Source of the DNA: an uncultured Pelagibacteraceae bacterium
GTDB taxonomy: Bacteria; Pseudomonadota; Alphaproteobacteria; Pelagibacterales; Pelagibacteraceae
DNA: 56,856 nucleotides
NCBI GenBank assembly: GCA_902636025.1
Contig: CACPQG010000004.1
Span: forward strand, 1 to 56,856
Direction: 5' to 3'
A model generated the notes under the pieces. It was not told the origin of the DNA. It saw nothing but the letters and a program-made list of their open reading frames with translations, and ran no database searches. Each line of letters starts with the position of its first letter. Position 1 is the first letter of the stretch. This document shows positions 47,740-56,626 of this stretch, piece by piece. Made by a program: the position numbers and the translations under genes.

Positions 47740-49166
47740 TACCTAAAATAGTTTTTTACTCTTTCAAGAGTTTTTTCATTTATTTTAATTGTATATTTAG
47801 AATTTAAATAAACATCATAAGTTTGAAATATTTTATCTTTTATTAAATTGTTTGCTTCAACATAATAAATATTTTTGAGTTCATTATTTTCAAGCATTTT
47901 ATCTACTTTATGATTTAGAATTTTTACTAAATAAACATTTTTCTCATCGTCCGCAACTAATGCGAAGCTATTGATTGGAAGAGAGTAAATGACCTCTAGT
48001 GATTCTGAGCTAAATTTTTCTATATCATTCTTTGATTTAATTAATATTTTCTCAATTTTGTTTTTGCCCAAGACTAACTTATTAAAATCACTATCAAAAA
48101 AATTATTATCATTAATTTTTTTTAAGATTTTTTTATTAAATTCAAATTTATTTCTATTAAATATAAATTGTTTGATTTGGTTAACAAAATTACTATCGTC
48201 TAGGTTTGGAATTTTATTTTCAATTTTTGTAATTTCATAAATTACAAAAAAATCACTTTCGTCAATAACACCAGACTTTTCATTGTTTCTACGATTATAA
48301 ATTTTTGTTTCTATTGATTCTTCATCAGATTGCGGAATAAAGTTATTTTTTGAAATACTTTTCAAATCATATGTTTGAATTGTATCTTTAAAACTTACAT
48401 TATTTAATAATTTGCTTTCGATTTCATCTATTTTTGTAAAAAATTCATTATTATATTCGTCCAGACCTATCAAATCTTTTGGAATTACTTTTGAATAAGA
48501 AAAATCTATATAATCCTTTTTAAGTTTTTCTTTATTTTTATTAATATAATTTTTAACTTCATCATCTTTGATATTTTCCTTTTTTGAATAAATGTGTTCA
48601 AGATTAATAAATTCTATATTAATTTTTTTAGTTTCGTCTTGATAAGAATTATTTACTAAAAAATTAGGTGATTTAATTCCCCCGCCTAAATAGTTAAATA
48701 GTTCTTCCTGAAATTCATTTTCTTTAAAATTTTTCTCAAACTGACTTGCTGTAAGATTGTTCGAAAGTAAAAATTTTTCATATTTTGTTCTAGAAAAATT
48801 AAAATTTTCATCTAAAAAATTTGAGTTTGTTTTTATTTTTTCTGCTAGAATTTTGTCAGATATAACTAAATTTGCTTCTTTTATTTCAAGTTCAATTAAC
48901 TTATTTGATATTAATCTGCTTAGAACTTCCTCCAGAATATTGTCTTCCAATCTATTCTTTATTAAGTTTTGATTAATATTTAATTCATTTATATGATCAA
49001 TAAAATCCTCTGTAGATATATTTTCATTATTTATTTTTGCTAAAGAATTTGTATTTCCGCTAGTAAATACATCACCCATACCCCAAAAGACAAAAGGTAC
49101 TGCAACTATAAATAAGAATATTTTTGCAGTTATCGTTTTTGAAAAATTTCTAATACTATTTAACAT
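47739..49166 (-). CDS. ppiD: PpiD/SurA-like periplasmic peptidyl-prolyl isomerase
   Basis: This 475-residue protein has one N-terminal membrane anchor (about 15-33, ending FVFWGMGDVF), then a SurA-N-type chaperone region (about 40-200) and a degenerate parvulin-like part. This is the architecture of PpiD, an inner-membrane-anchored periplasmic folding helper near the Sec translocon. The parvulin domain is not strongly conserved, so isomerase activity is doubtful. It lies between tpiA and trpE, the common alphaproteobacterial position, and leads the trp transcript. Confidence 0.82.
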   Translation of the reverse strand: MLNSIRNFSKTITAKIFLFIVAVPFVFWGMGDVFTSGNTNSLAKINNENISTEDFIDHINELNINQNLIKNRLEDNILEEVLSRLISNKLIELEIKEANLVISDKILAEKIKTNSNFLDENFNFSRTKYEKFLLSNNLTASQFEKNFKENEFQEELFNYLGGGIKSPNFLVNNSYQDETKKINIEFINLEHIYSKKENIKDDEVKNYINKNKEKLKKDYIDFSYSKVIPKDLIGLDEYNNEFFTKIDEIESKLLNNVSFKDTIQTYDLKSISKNNFIPQSDEESIETKIYNRRNNEKSGVIDESDFFVIYEITKIENKIPNLDDSNFVNQIKQFIFNRNKFEFNKKILKKINDNNFFDSDFNKLVLGKNKIEKILIKSKNDIEKFSSESLEVIYSLPINSFALVADDEKNVYLVKILNHKVDKMLENNELKNIYYVEANNLIKDKIFQTYDVYLNSKYTIKINEKTLERVKNYFR

Positions 49167-49183
49167 CGTTTTTTTTTAAATTA

Positions 49184-49210
49184 TTGAACTATAAACGACA
49201 AACCTATAGA
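49184..49210 (+). promoter_or_regulatory. Candidate promoter of tpiA in the divergent ppiD/tpiA gap
   Basis: TTGAAC (49184-49189) and TATAGA (49205-49210) lie in the 58-bp spacer between the divergent genes. The spacer of 15 bp is short of ideal. The gap must hold promoters for both directions, which supports function without confirming this pair. Confidence 0.3.
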
Positions 49211-49224
49211 TTAAATAATTAAAT

Positions 49225-49980
49225 ATGACAAATAAATTAAGATATTTTGTTGCTAATTGGAAAATGTTTGGCCATTTAAATAGCGTTAATTCATTAAATA
49301 AAGTTATAAAATTCAAGAAAAAAAATAAAAAAGCGAAAAATTTAAAAATTATTTACTGTCCTCCCTTCACATTGATACATCCTTTTATACAAAAATTGAA
49401 AAATACCACTATTAAGACTGGAGCACAAAATTGTAGCTTTGGGTCTAACTATGGTCCACCCACTGGATCTATAAATGCAATGATGATAAAATCTTTAAAA
49501 TGTGAATACGTTATATTAGGACACTCTGAAAAAAGAGCTAAAGGTGAAACCGATAATATCATTAATAAAAAAATTATCTCTGCTCTTCAAAATAATTTAA
49601 AAGTAATTTTTTGCATTGGTGAAACATTTGTACAAAAAAAGAAAAAATTAACAAAAAAAACCTTACTAAGTCAGATAAGCAAAGGTCTTAAAAAAATAAA
49701 AAATAAAAAAAATATAATAATCGCTTATGAGCCAGTTTGGTCTATAGGTTCAGGCATGATTCCAAAAATACAAGACTTAGAAAATACCACGAGGATAATA
49801 AAATTATTTCTAAGTAATAAGATGAAATATAAAAATCCAAAAGTTATATATGGTGGATCTGTTAATCAAAAGAATGTAAATCTTTTAAAAAATATAACAA
49901 ATCTTGATGGATTTTTAATAGGTGGTGCATCCCAAAATAGCAATATATTTATTGATATAATAAAAAAAACGTTTAATTAA
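49225..49980 (+). CDS. tpiA: Triosephosphate isomerase
   Basis: TpiA (251 residues) interconverts dihydroxyacetone phosphate and glyceraldehyde 3-phosphate. The TIM-barrel catalytic residues are present: Asn11 and Lys13 (ANWKMF), His100 (ILGHSEKRA) and Glu169 (AYEPVWSIGSG). The phosphate loop YGGSVNQKN and the terminal GFLIGGAS are intact. It begins the tpiA-secG-pyrG-kdsA-eno run, with eno another glycolytic gene in the same block. Confidence 0.97.
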   Translation: MTNKLRYFVANWKMFGHLNSVNSLNKVIKFKKKNKKAKNLKIIYCPPFTLIHPFIQKLKNTTIKTGAQNCSFGSNYGPPTGSINAMMIKSLKCEYVILGHSEKRAKGETDNIINKKIISALQNNLKVIFCIGETFVQKKKKLTKKTLLSQISKGLKKIKNKKNIIIAYEPVWSIGSGMIPKIQDLENTTRIIKLFLSNKMKYKNPKVIYGGSVNQKNVNLLKNITNLDGFLIGGASQNSNIFIDIIKKTFN

Positions 49981-49985
49981 TTCTC

Positions 49986-50288
49986 ATGGAAAATATTCTA
50001 TTAGTGGTAAATGTGATATTAGCTGTAATATTGGTAATAATCGTTTTATTGCAGAAATCTGAGGGGGGAGCGCTAGGCATTGGTGTTTCTCAAGAAAGTT
50101 TTATGTTTTCTAGAACAGCAGGTGATTTTATGACAAAAGCAACGGCTATAATTGCTACTTTGTTTATAATTTGCAGTCTTTCATTAACAATCATATCCAG
50201 GGGTGATCTTGAGACAGAGTCGTCAGTGATTGACAAAATGGAGCAAAACTCAGGGGAAGTTCCAAAAATTCCTGAAAATAATAATTAA
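49986..50288 (+). CDS. secG: Preprotein translocase subunit SecG
   Basis: SecG (100 residues) is the small membrane partner of SecYE. Two helices are visible (about 4-23 and 54-75), joined by the conserved loop QKSEGGALGIGVSQESFMFSR (QKSEGGALG is diagnostic) followed by the family's Thr/Ala-rich region. The C-terminal 25 residues are acidic and Asn-rich. It follows tpiA by 5 bp, the usual arrangement. Confidence 0.94.
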   Translation: MENILLVVNVILAVILVIIVLLQKSEGGALGIGVSQESFMFSRTAGDFMTKATAIIATLFIICSLSLTIISRGDLETESSVIDKMEQNSGEVPKIPENNN

Positions 50289-50328
50289 GTATTTTCATTT
50301 TTAAAATAATTCGCTATAACATAATTCC

Positions 50329-51942
50329 ATGGCGCGATATATATTCGTTACTGGCGGCGTGGTCTCATCTTTAGGAAAAGGTTTATCTTCAGCGTCACTA
50401 GCTTATTTACTCAAGTCTCAAGGTTATAAGGTAAGACTGAGAAAAATGGATCCTTACTTAAATGTAGACCCTGGTACGATGAGCCCATTTCAACATGGTG
50501 AAGTTTTTGTCACCGACGATGGTGCAGAGACAGATTTAGATTTAGGCCATTACGAAAGATTCTCAAATATTTCTGCAAAAAAAACAGACAATATAACTAC
50601 AGGAAAAATTTACAGTGATATAATTAAAAAAGAAAGATTAGGCAAGTACCTAGGTAAAACTGTACAAGTGATACCTCATGTAACTGATAGAATTAAAGAA
50701 TTTATTAAAGGTGATATAACTAATGAAGATTTTGTAATTTGCGAAATAGGTGGAACTGTAGGAGATATTGAGAGTTTGCCTTTTGTTGAAGCCATAAGAC
50801 AATTTGCAAACGATGTAGGGAAAAAAAGAAGTTTATTTATACATCTGACACTTGTTCCTTTTTTAAAATCATCTGATGAAATTAAAACAAAACCAACACA
50901 ACATTCAGTCAAGGAGCTTAGAAGTTTAGGTATTCAACCAGATATAGTGATATGTAGGTCGCAAAAATCAATTCCGATAGACCAAAGAAAAAAAATATCT
51001 CTATTTTGCAATGTACCAATAGATAATGTTATTGAAACTGTTGATGTTAGAACAATTTATGAAGCACCTATAAGTTTTCACAAGGAAAAATTAAATAGAC
51101 AAGTTCTAAAATATTTTAATATTAGACCAAAAAAAATTGCAAATTTAACCCCGTGGAAAAAAATAACTAATACTGTTTTAAATTCAAAAAAACAGGTGAA
51201 TATAGCGATTATTGGAAAATATGTTAATTTAAAAGATGCTTATAAATCTTTAGATGAAGCCTTAATTCATGGTGGAATTTTTAATAAAGTAAAAGTAAAT
51301 TTACTAAGAATTGAGTCTGATAATTTAAAAAAAAAAGATGTTAAGAAATTACTTAAAAATGTCTCAGGTATTCTCATACCAGGTGGTTTTGGAAAAAGGG
51401 GTACAGAGGGCAAAATAGCAGCAATTAATTTTGCTAGAAGAAATAAAATTCCTTTCTTTGGAATATGTTTTGGTATGCAAATGGCTGTTATTGAATTTGC
51501 TAGAAATAAACTGAATATTAAGCATGCAGGATCAACAGAGTTAGATAAAAAATGCTTTCCGGTTATTGGTCTAATGAATGAATGGGATAAAGATGGGAAA
51601 ATTATAAAAGGTACTAATAAAGAATTAGGTGGTACTATGAGACTAGGTCTTTATAAAGCAAAATTACGACATAATTCCCTAATAAAAAAAATATACAATT
51701 CAACTAATATTAATGAAAGACATAGGCATAGATATGAGGTTAATAAACATTTGCAAAATAAATTTGAGTCCAATGGTATGATTTTTTCTGGAATGTCGCT
51801 AAACAACAATTTACCTGAAATAATTGAATTAAAGAATCACCCATGGTTTATCGGTGTTCAGTTTCATCCAGAATTTAAATCTAGACCTTTAAACCCTCAT
51901 CCTTTATTCTCTTCCTTTATTAAGGCTGCGAAATCAAAATAA
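50329..51942 (+). CDS. pyrG: CTP synthase
   Basis: PyrG (537 residues) aminates UTP to CTP with glutamine and ATP. The N-terminal synthase domain starts MARYIFVTGGVVSSLGKGL, with the P-loop, and includes KMDPYLNVDPGTMSPFQHGE and CEIGGTVGDIESLPF. The C-terminal class I amidotransferase has Cys380 in GICFGMQ, and His and Glu in VQFHPEF. Length is normal. The 40-bp gap before it may hold a weak promoter. The stop shares one base with kdsA. Confidence 0.98.
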   Translation: MARYIFVTGGVVSSLGKGLSSASLAYLLKSQGYKVRLRKMDPYLNVDPGTMSPFQHGEVFVTDDGAETDLDLGHYERFSNISAKKTDNITTGKIYSDIIKKERLGKYLGKTVQVIPHVTDRIKEFIKGDITNEDFVICEIGGTVGDIESLPFVEAIRQFANDVGKKRSLFIHLTLVPFLKSSDEIKTKPTQHSVKELRSLGIQPDIVICRSQKSIPIDQRKKISLFCNVPIDNVIETVDVRTIYEAPISFHKEKLNRQVLKYFNIRPKKIANLTPWKKITNTVLNSKKQVNIAIIGKYVNLKDAYKSLDEALIHGGIFNKVKVNLLRIESDNLKKKDVKKLLKNVSGILIPGGFGKRGTEGKIAAINFARRNKIPFFGICFGMQMAVIEFARNKLNIKHAGSTELDKKCFPVIGLMNEWDKDGKIIKGTNKELGGTMRLGLYKAKLRHNSLIKKIYNSTNINERHRHRYEVNKHLQNKFESNGMIFSGMSLNNNLPEIIELKNHPWFIGVQFHPEFKSRPLNPHPLFSSFIKAAKSK

Positions 51943-52769
51943 TGGAAAATAAAATAATTAATTGCAATGGAATAAAAATCTCAAACAAAGATACACTCAT
52001 TTTAATTGCGGGTCCATGCCAGCTGGAATCCGAACAACATTCAATGGATATGGCTGGAAAAATAAAAGAAATAGCAGATAAATTTAGTATTGGTTTTATT
52101 TATAAAACCTCGTTTGATAAAGCTAATCGAACAAGTTTAAAAGGTAAAAGAGGCGCTGGATTAGAAAAGTCTTTACCGGTTTTTGATAAAATTAAAAAAG
52201 ATTTAAAAGTTCCTGTTTTAACGGATATTCATAATGAAGAGCAATGCTTGGCTGTATCAAATCATGTAGATATTTTGCAAATTCCAGCATTTCTTTGTAG
52301 ACAAACGGACTTATTAATTGCCGCTGCAAAAACAAAAAAAATAATAAACGTTAAAAAAGGTCAATTTTTAGCACCATGGGATATGGCAAATGTGACAAAA
52401 AAAATTTCTGAGTCTGGAAATAATAATATTTTGGTTACAGAAAGAGGAGCAAGCTTTGGTTACAATACTCTAGTATCAGATATGAGATCATTACCAATAA
52501 TGTCTAAACTAGGATATCCTGTAATATTTGACGCTACTCATTCTGTACAACAACCTGGTGGGATGGGAGATAAAAGTGGTGGTCAAAGAGAATTTGTGGA
52601 ATATTTAGCTAGAGCTGCTGTAGCAGTTGGTGTTGCAGGCGTTTTTATTGAAACACATCAAGATCCAGATAATGCACCTTCGGATGGGCCAAACATGTTG
52701 CCAATTAATAAATTAGAACAATTATTAAATCAATTATATGAAATAGATAAGCTTGTAAAAATTAAATGA
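51942..52769 (+). CDS. kdsA: 3-deoxy-8-phosphooctulonate (KDO-8-P) synthase
   Basis: KdsA (275 residues) condenses arabinose 5-phosphate with phosphoenolpyruvate to make KDO 8-phosphate, needed for the LPS inner core. Motifs are LIAGPCQLESEQHSMDMA, YKTSFDKANRTS, GAGLEKSL, ILQIPAFLCRQTDLL and the FDATHSVQQPGG segment. Together with the lpx genes, it shows a KDO-containing lipid A core in this organism. It lies between pyrG and eno, as in many proteobacteria, and overlaps eno by 4 bp. Confidence 0.97.
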   Translation: MENKIINCNGIKISNKDTLILIAGPCQLESEQHSMDMAGKIKEIADKFSIGFIYKTSFDKANRTSLKGKRGAGLEKSLPVFDKIKKDLKVPVLTDIHNEEQCLAVSNHVDILQIPAFLCRQTDLLIAAAKTKKIINVKKGQFLAPWDMANVTKKISESGNNNILVTERGASFGYNTLVSDMRSLPIMSKLGYPVIFDATHSVQQPGGMGDKSGGQREFVEYLARAAVAVGVAGVFIETHQDPDNAPSDGPNMLPINKLEQLLNQLYEIDKLVKIK

Positions 52770-54019
52770 GTAAAATTACCAGAGTTATAGCAAGACAGGT
52801 ATTTGATAGTAGAGGAAACCCAACCATCGAAGCAGAAGTTTTCAGCAATGAAAAAAGTTCAAGAGCAATTTGTCCATCTGGAGCATCAACAGGTACTTAT
52901 GAGGCACATGAGAAAAGAGACAAAAAAAATAAAAAATATTTTGGAAAAAGTGTTTTTGGTCCTGTCAAATACATTAATTCAAAAATATCGAAAAAATTAT
53001 TAAATAAAAATGTTCATAATCAAGAACTTATAGACTCAATTTTAATTAATTTAGACGGCACTAAACATAAAACAAAAATTGGGGCAAATGCGATTTTAGC
53101 TGTATCAATGGCTGTAAAAAAACTCTCATCAAAAATTAAAAAAATTCCCCTCTACAAAAATTTTATAATTAAAAAAAATTTCAAATTACCTTTTCCAATG
53201 ATGAATATAATTAATGGGGGTGCACATGCAAATAATAAATTAAGAATACAAGAATTTATGATCCGTCCGGACGGAGCAAAAAATTTTTCAGAGGCTGTGA
53301 GAATGTGTTTTTTAGTTATACAGTGTTTAAAAAAAATTATTTCTGGTAGAGGAATGTCAATTTCTGTTGGCGATGAGGGTGGATTTGCTCCAATGATATC
53401 AAGCAATGAAGAAGCATTACAACTAATAGTAAAATCAATTGAAAAAGCTGGCTTTAAAAATGGTAAGCAAATATCAATTTGCTTAGATGTTGCTGCCAAT
53501 GAATTATATAAAAACAAGAAATATTCAATTCATTCAAAAAAATACCTAAATGTAGATCAAACTATTAACAAGTATCTCAAATTAATTAAAAAGTTTAAAA
53601 TCAAATCTGTAGAAGACCCTTTTTTTGAAAACGATTGGTTGGCATGGAGCAGATTCAATAAAGCTGCAAAAAAAATACAAATTGTTGGTGATGACCTATA
53701 TGTAACCAATTTGGAGAGACTTAAAAAAGGTTTTTTATACGAGTCATCCAATTCAATTCTGATTAAACTCAATCAAATTGGGACAGTTTCTGAAACATTA
53801 GATGTTATTAGATTTGCAAATATTATTGGATATAAGACCGTCATTTCACACAGATCAGGAGACAGCGAAGATACTTTCATTGCAGACCTTGCGGTAGGCA
53901 CAAATTCAAATCAAATAAAAACTGGTTCTTTGTCAAGATCTGAAAGAGTTTCAAAATATAATCAATTAATAAGAATTGAGGAAGATTTAGGTTCTTATGC
54001 AAAAATGAATAAAATATGA
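52766..54019 (+). CDS. eno: Enolase
   Basis: Enolase (417 residues) interconverts 2-phosphoglycerate and phosphoenolpyruvate. The N-terminal ARQVFDSRGNPTIEAEV, the GASTG loop, the catalytic SVGDEGGFAP segment, VEDPFFENDW, IVGDDLYVTN, LIKLNQIGT and the C-terminal SHRSGDSEDTFIADLAVG are all present. It is slightly shorter than E. coli enolase (432) but complete. Its start overlaps kdsA and its stop overlaps ftsB by 4 bp. Confidence 0.98.
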   Translation: MSKITRVIARQVFDSRGNPTIEAEVFSNEKSSRAICPSGASTGTYEAHEKRDKKNKKYFGKSVFGPVKYINSKISKKLLNKNVHNQELIDSILINLDGTKHKTKIGANAILAVSMAVKKLSSKIKKIPLYKNFIIKKNFKLPFPMMNIINGGAHANNKLRIQEFMIRPDGAKNFSEAVRMCFLVIQCLKKIISGRGMSISVGDEGGFAPMISSNEEALQLIVKSIEKAGFKNGKQISICLDVAANELYKNKKYSIHSKKYLNVDQTINKYLKLIKKFKIKSVEDPFFENDWLAWSRFNKAAKKIQIVGDDLYVTNLERLKKGFLYESSNSILIKLNQIGTVSETLDVIRFANIIGYKTVISHRSGDSEDTFIADLAVGTNSNQIKTGSLSRSERVSKYNQLIRIEEDLGSYAKMNKI

Positions 54020-54324
54020 GAATAATATATAAATTAAGGGAAAATTTCAAAATCGTTATTTTAACTTTATTGTTCGTATACATTTTTATTAATTTACTTG
54101 GAGGTCAAAGAGGCTTATTTGCATATTTTGAAAAGAGAGAAGTTTTAAAAAATTTAAAGATTGAAGAAAGCCAAATGCTTAAAAACATCAAGAACATAGA
54201 GTTAAAAAATACTCTTTTAAGTGAAAAATTTGATTACGACTATATTGACATACTTATAAGAGACAAATTGATGCTTGGTAAAAAAGGAGAAACAACATAT
54301 ATAATTATCGATAATGAAGGTTAG
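54016..54324 (+). CDS. ftsB: FtsB/DivIC-type septum formation initiator
   Basis: This 102-residue protein has one N-terminal membrane helix (about 13-29), then a coiled coil of about 35 residues. It ends with a small conserved region (about 71-98, including [17 protein letters not shown]). This is the FtsB/DivIC pattern of the divisome subcomplex with FtsL and FtsQ. The position after eno is typical. In many alphaproteobacteria pdhA-pdhB-pdhC-lpd follow it; here lipA overlaps its end by 11 bp. Confidence 0.85.
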   Translation: MRIIYKLRENFKIVILTLLFVYIFINLLGGQRGLFAYFEKREVLKNLKIEESQMLKNIKNIELKNTLLSEKFDYDYIDILIRDKLMLGKKGETTYIIIDNEG

Positions 54325-55261
54325 ACACCCAGAAAAAATAAATAAACCAATTAATCCGATTAAAAGGAAACCAAGTTGGATTAAATCTAAAATAATCAAT
54401 AGTAAAGAATTTTTTGTCACCAAAAGTTTAATTAATAAAAGTAAATTAGTTACAGTTTGCCAGGAAGCAAACTGCCCAAATATAACTGAATGCTGGAGTA
54501 AAAGACATGCAACTTTCATGATAATGGGAGACACGTGCACTAGAGCATGTGCGTTCTGTGATGTCAGTACTGGAAAACCACAGCCTCTTGATCCATTTGA
54601 ACCATATAAAATATCAAATGCAGTAAAAAATTTAAATTTAAACCATGTAGTTATTACATCTGTAGATAGAGATGATTTGCCAGATGGAGGGTCTAATCAT
54701 TTTTATGAGGTAATTTTAGCAACAAAAAAATTAAACCCAAATACATCTGTTGAGGTATTAACTCCAGACTTTCTTAGAAAAGGTGAAGCATATAAAAAAG
54801 TTATCGAGGCTAATCCAGATGTATTTAATCATAATATAGAAACAGTGCCTAGACTTTATAGAAAGGTAAGACCAGGTGCTAGATATTTTGCTTCCCTAGA
54901 ACTTTTAAAAAATTCTAAAGAAATAAATAAAAATATTTTTACAAAATCTGGAATAATGATTGGACTTGGAGAAAAAAAGGATGAAGTTATCCAAGTTATG
55001 GATGATTTAATCTCCGCTAAAGTTGATTTTTTAACAATTGGTCAATATCTGCAACCCTCATCAAAACATCACCCACTTGAAAAATATTATCATCCAAAAG
55101 AATTTAAAGAATTTGGGGAAATTGCAAAATCAAAAGGATTTTTGTTAGTATCTTCTACACCTCTAACTAGATCCTCTTATCATGCCGATGAAGATTTTAG
55201 AAAATTAAAAACCCAAAGATCAAATCTAAATGCCTCAAGCATCAGTCAAAAGATTAATTGA
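54314..55261 (+). CDS. lipA: Lipoyl synthase
   Basis: LipA (315 residues) is a radical SAM enzyme that inserts two sulfurs into the octanoyl chain on lipoyl domains. The auxiliary cluster ligands are Cys49, Cys54 and Cys60, and the radical SAM motif CxxxCxxC is Cys75, Cys79 and Cys82. The C-terminal RSSYHADE supplies the Ser ligand of the auxiliary cluster. It normally follows the pyruvate dehydrogenase genes; here it directly follows ftsB. It overlaps coq10 by 32 bp. Confidence 0.97.
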   Translation: MKVRHPEKINKPINPIKRKPSWIKSKIINSKEFFVTKSLINKSKLVTVCQEANCPNITECWSKRHATFMIMGDTCTRACAFCDVSTGKPQPLDPFEPYKISNAVKNLNLNHVVITSVDRDDLPDGGSNHFYEVILATKKLNPNTSVEVLTPDFLRKGEAYKKVIEANPDVFNHNIETVPRLYRKVRPGARYFASLELLKNSKEINKNIFTKSGIMIGLGEKKDEVIQVMDDLISAKVDFLTIGQYLQPSSKHHPLEKYYHPKEFKEFGEIAKSKGFLLVSSTPLTRSSYHADEDFRKLKTQRSNLNASSISQKIN

Positions 55262-55679
55262 AACCAAAAAAGAAAATTTAATTGATTTAGTTTTAGACAT
55301 AGAAAAGTATCCCAGTTTTATACCTTATTGCATTAATTCAAAAGTTTATGAACGTGAGGATAAAGGAGAAAACATCTATATTATCGCTGATTTAACTATT
55401 GGAAAGGGAATTTTTAAAGATACATATAAAAGCGATGTAAGATATAATAAAAAAGAAAATACAATCTATGTTACTAATATTGACGGTCCATTAAAATATC
55501 TAGAAAATAGATGGAATTTTAATCAAAAAGAGAACATGACCGAAGTATCCTTTGATGTAGATTTTGAGCTAAAAAATAGATTTTTAAATATATTAATGAC
55601 TAAATCTTTTACATATGGTCTTAATAAAATTGCAGATGCTTTTCAAAAAAGAGCTGAGGAATTATTTAAAAATACTTAA
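55230..55679 (+). CDS. Coq10/RatA-like START-domain protein
   Basis: This 149-residue protein matches the polyketide cyclase/START family that includes mitochondrial Coq10 and bacterial RatA. Alphaproteobacterial members beside lipA are thought to bind ubiquinone or its precursors and aid its function. The diagnostic N-terminus is [15 protein letters not shown] (about 19-33), followed by the helix-grip fold. The start at 55230 lies inside lipA in another frame, giving a 32-bp overlap, but it matches the family's usual MP-start. Its last 18 bp overlap the convergent cinA gene. Confidence 0.85.
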   Translation: MPQASVKRLIETKKENLIDLVLDIEKYPSFIPYCINSKVYEREDKGENIYIIADLTIGKGIFKDTYKSDVRYNKKENTIYVTNIDGPLKYLENRWNFNQKENMTEVSFDVDFELKNRFLNILMTKSFTYGLNKIADAFQKRAEELFKNT

Positions 55680-56135
55680 AATAAGGTTTAAAGCTTTAAT
55701 AACGGTTGCTTTTTGAATTGAATTTCTATTTTTGTTTTTAAAATAATATTTTTTTATAACTATTTTATTTCCTTTTTTTAACCCAATATAAACCAGTCCA
55801 ACTGGTTTTTTTTTCGTTCCACCTTTGGGTCCAGCTATTCCTGTTATGGAGAGTGATATATTCGTTCCGCTAATTTTACTTAAATTTTTAACCATTGATA
55901 AACATGTTTCGAAACTAACAGCGCCATATTTAGCTATGATTTTTTTTGGAACTTTTAAAATATTTATTTTTGATTGATTTGAATAAGTAACCATACCTAA
56001 AGTAAAAATCTTAGAAGATCCACTTATCGAGGTAATTGAACTAGCTAACAAACCCCCTGTACATGACTCTGCAAAAGAAATTTTATAATTCTTAGTCCTA
56101 AGTGTTTTTACTATTTTTTGAGATAGTCTCTTCAT
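55662..56135 (-). CDS. pncC: CinA C-terminal/PncC-type nicotinamide-nucleotide amidase
   Basis: This 157-residue protein is a stand-alone CinA C-terminal domain, the PncC family that deamidates nicotinamide mononucleotide to recycle NAD breakdown products. Motifs are FAESCTGGLLASSIT (about 20-34), VTYSNQSK, and TGIAGPKGGTKKKPVGLVYIG. The N-terminal molybdopterin-binding domain of full CinA is absent. It overlaps pgpA by 4 bp upstream and converges on coq10 with an 18-bp overlap. Confidence 0.9.
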   Translation of the reverse strand: MKRLSQKIVKTLRTKNYKISFAESCTGGLLASSITSISGSSKIFTLGMVTYSNQSKINILKVPKKIIAKYGAVSFETCLSMVKNLSKISGTNISLSITGIAGPKGGTKKKPVGLVYIGLKKGNKIVIKKYYFKNKNRNSIQKATVIKALNLILSIFK

Positions 56136-56626
56136 GAATTAAAAACCATGTATAATACCATAACTGCAACAACATATAAACCAGCACAAACATCATCCAT
56201 AATTACACCAAAACTATTTTTAAAATTTTTATCATAATAACTAACGGGGTAGGGTTTAGTAATATCAAAAATTCTAAACAGAATAAACATTATAAAATAG
56301 AATGTTAAAACTTCGCCTGTCTCTTTTGAGTCTCTGTGAGCTATTTCATATAAACATATTGGTATTGATTGACCAATAAATTCATCTATAACAATTTCTT
56401 TTGGATCCTTATTGTCTAGTTTTTTTATATAAATACTAACTATGTAGAGTGAAAAAAAAAATATTATTACAATACAAAATAAAACTATATCAGGTGAAAT
56501 ATTAACTGTATGAAATAAAAAAAAAAGTAATAACGTGGTTACTAACGAAGAAATGCTACCTGGTATTTTACTAAATTTTCCAATTCCAAATAAAGTCACA
56601 AAAAAAAAAATCAATTTATTAGTCAT
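56132..56626 (-). CDS. pgpA: Phosphatidylglycerophosphatase A
   Basis: PgpA dephosphorylates phosphatidylglycerophosphate to phosphatidylglycerol in the inner membrane. The 164-residue protein starts MTNKLIFFFVTLFGIGKFSK at the ATG at 56626, which overlaps the ispF stop by 8 bp. A TTG at 56644 would add six residues and is less likely. Motifs include FGIGKFSKIPGSISSL, VIDEFIGQ and FRIFDITKPYPVSYYDK, with acidic residues for Mg2+. Four hydrophobic segments are visible. An A11 run (56600-56610) encodes the Phe-rich N-terminus. Confidence 0.9.
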   Translation of the reverse strand: MTNKLIFFFVTLFGIGKFSKIPGSISSLVTTLLLFFLFHTVNISPDIVLFCIVIIFFFSLYIVSIYIKKLDNKDPKEIVIDEFIGQSIPICLYEIAHRDSKETGEVLTFYFIMFILFRIFDITKPYPVSYYDKNFKNSFGVIMDDVCAGLYVVAVMVLYMVFNS

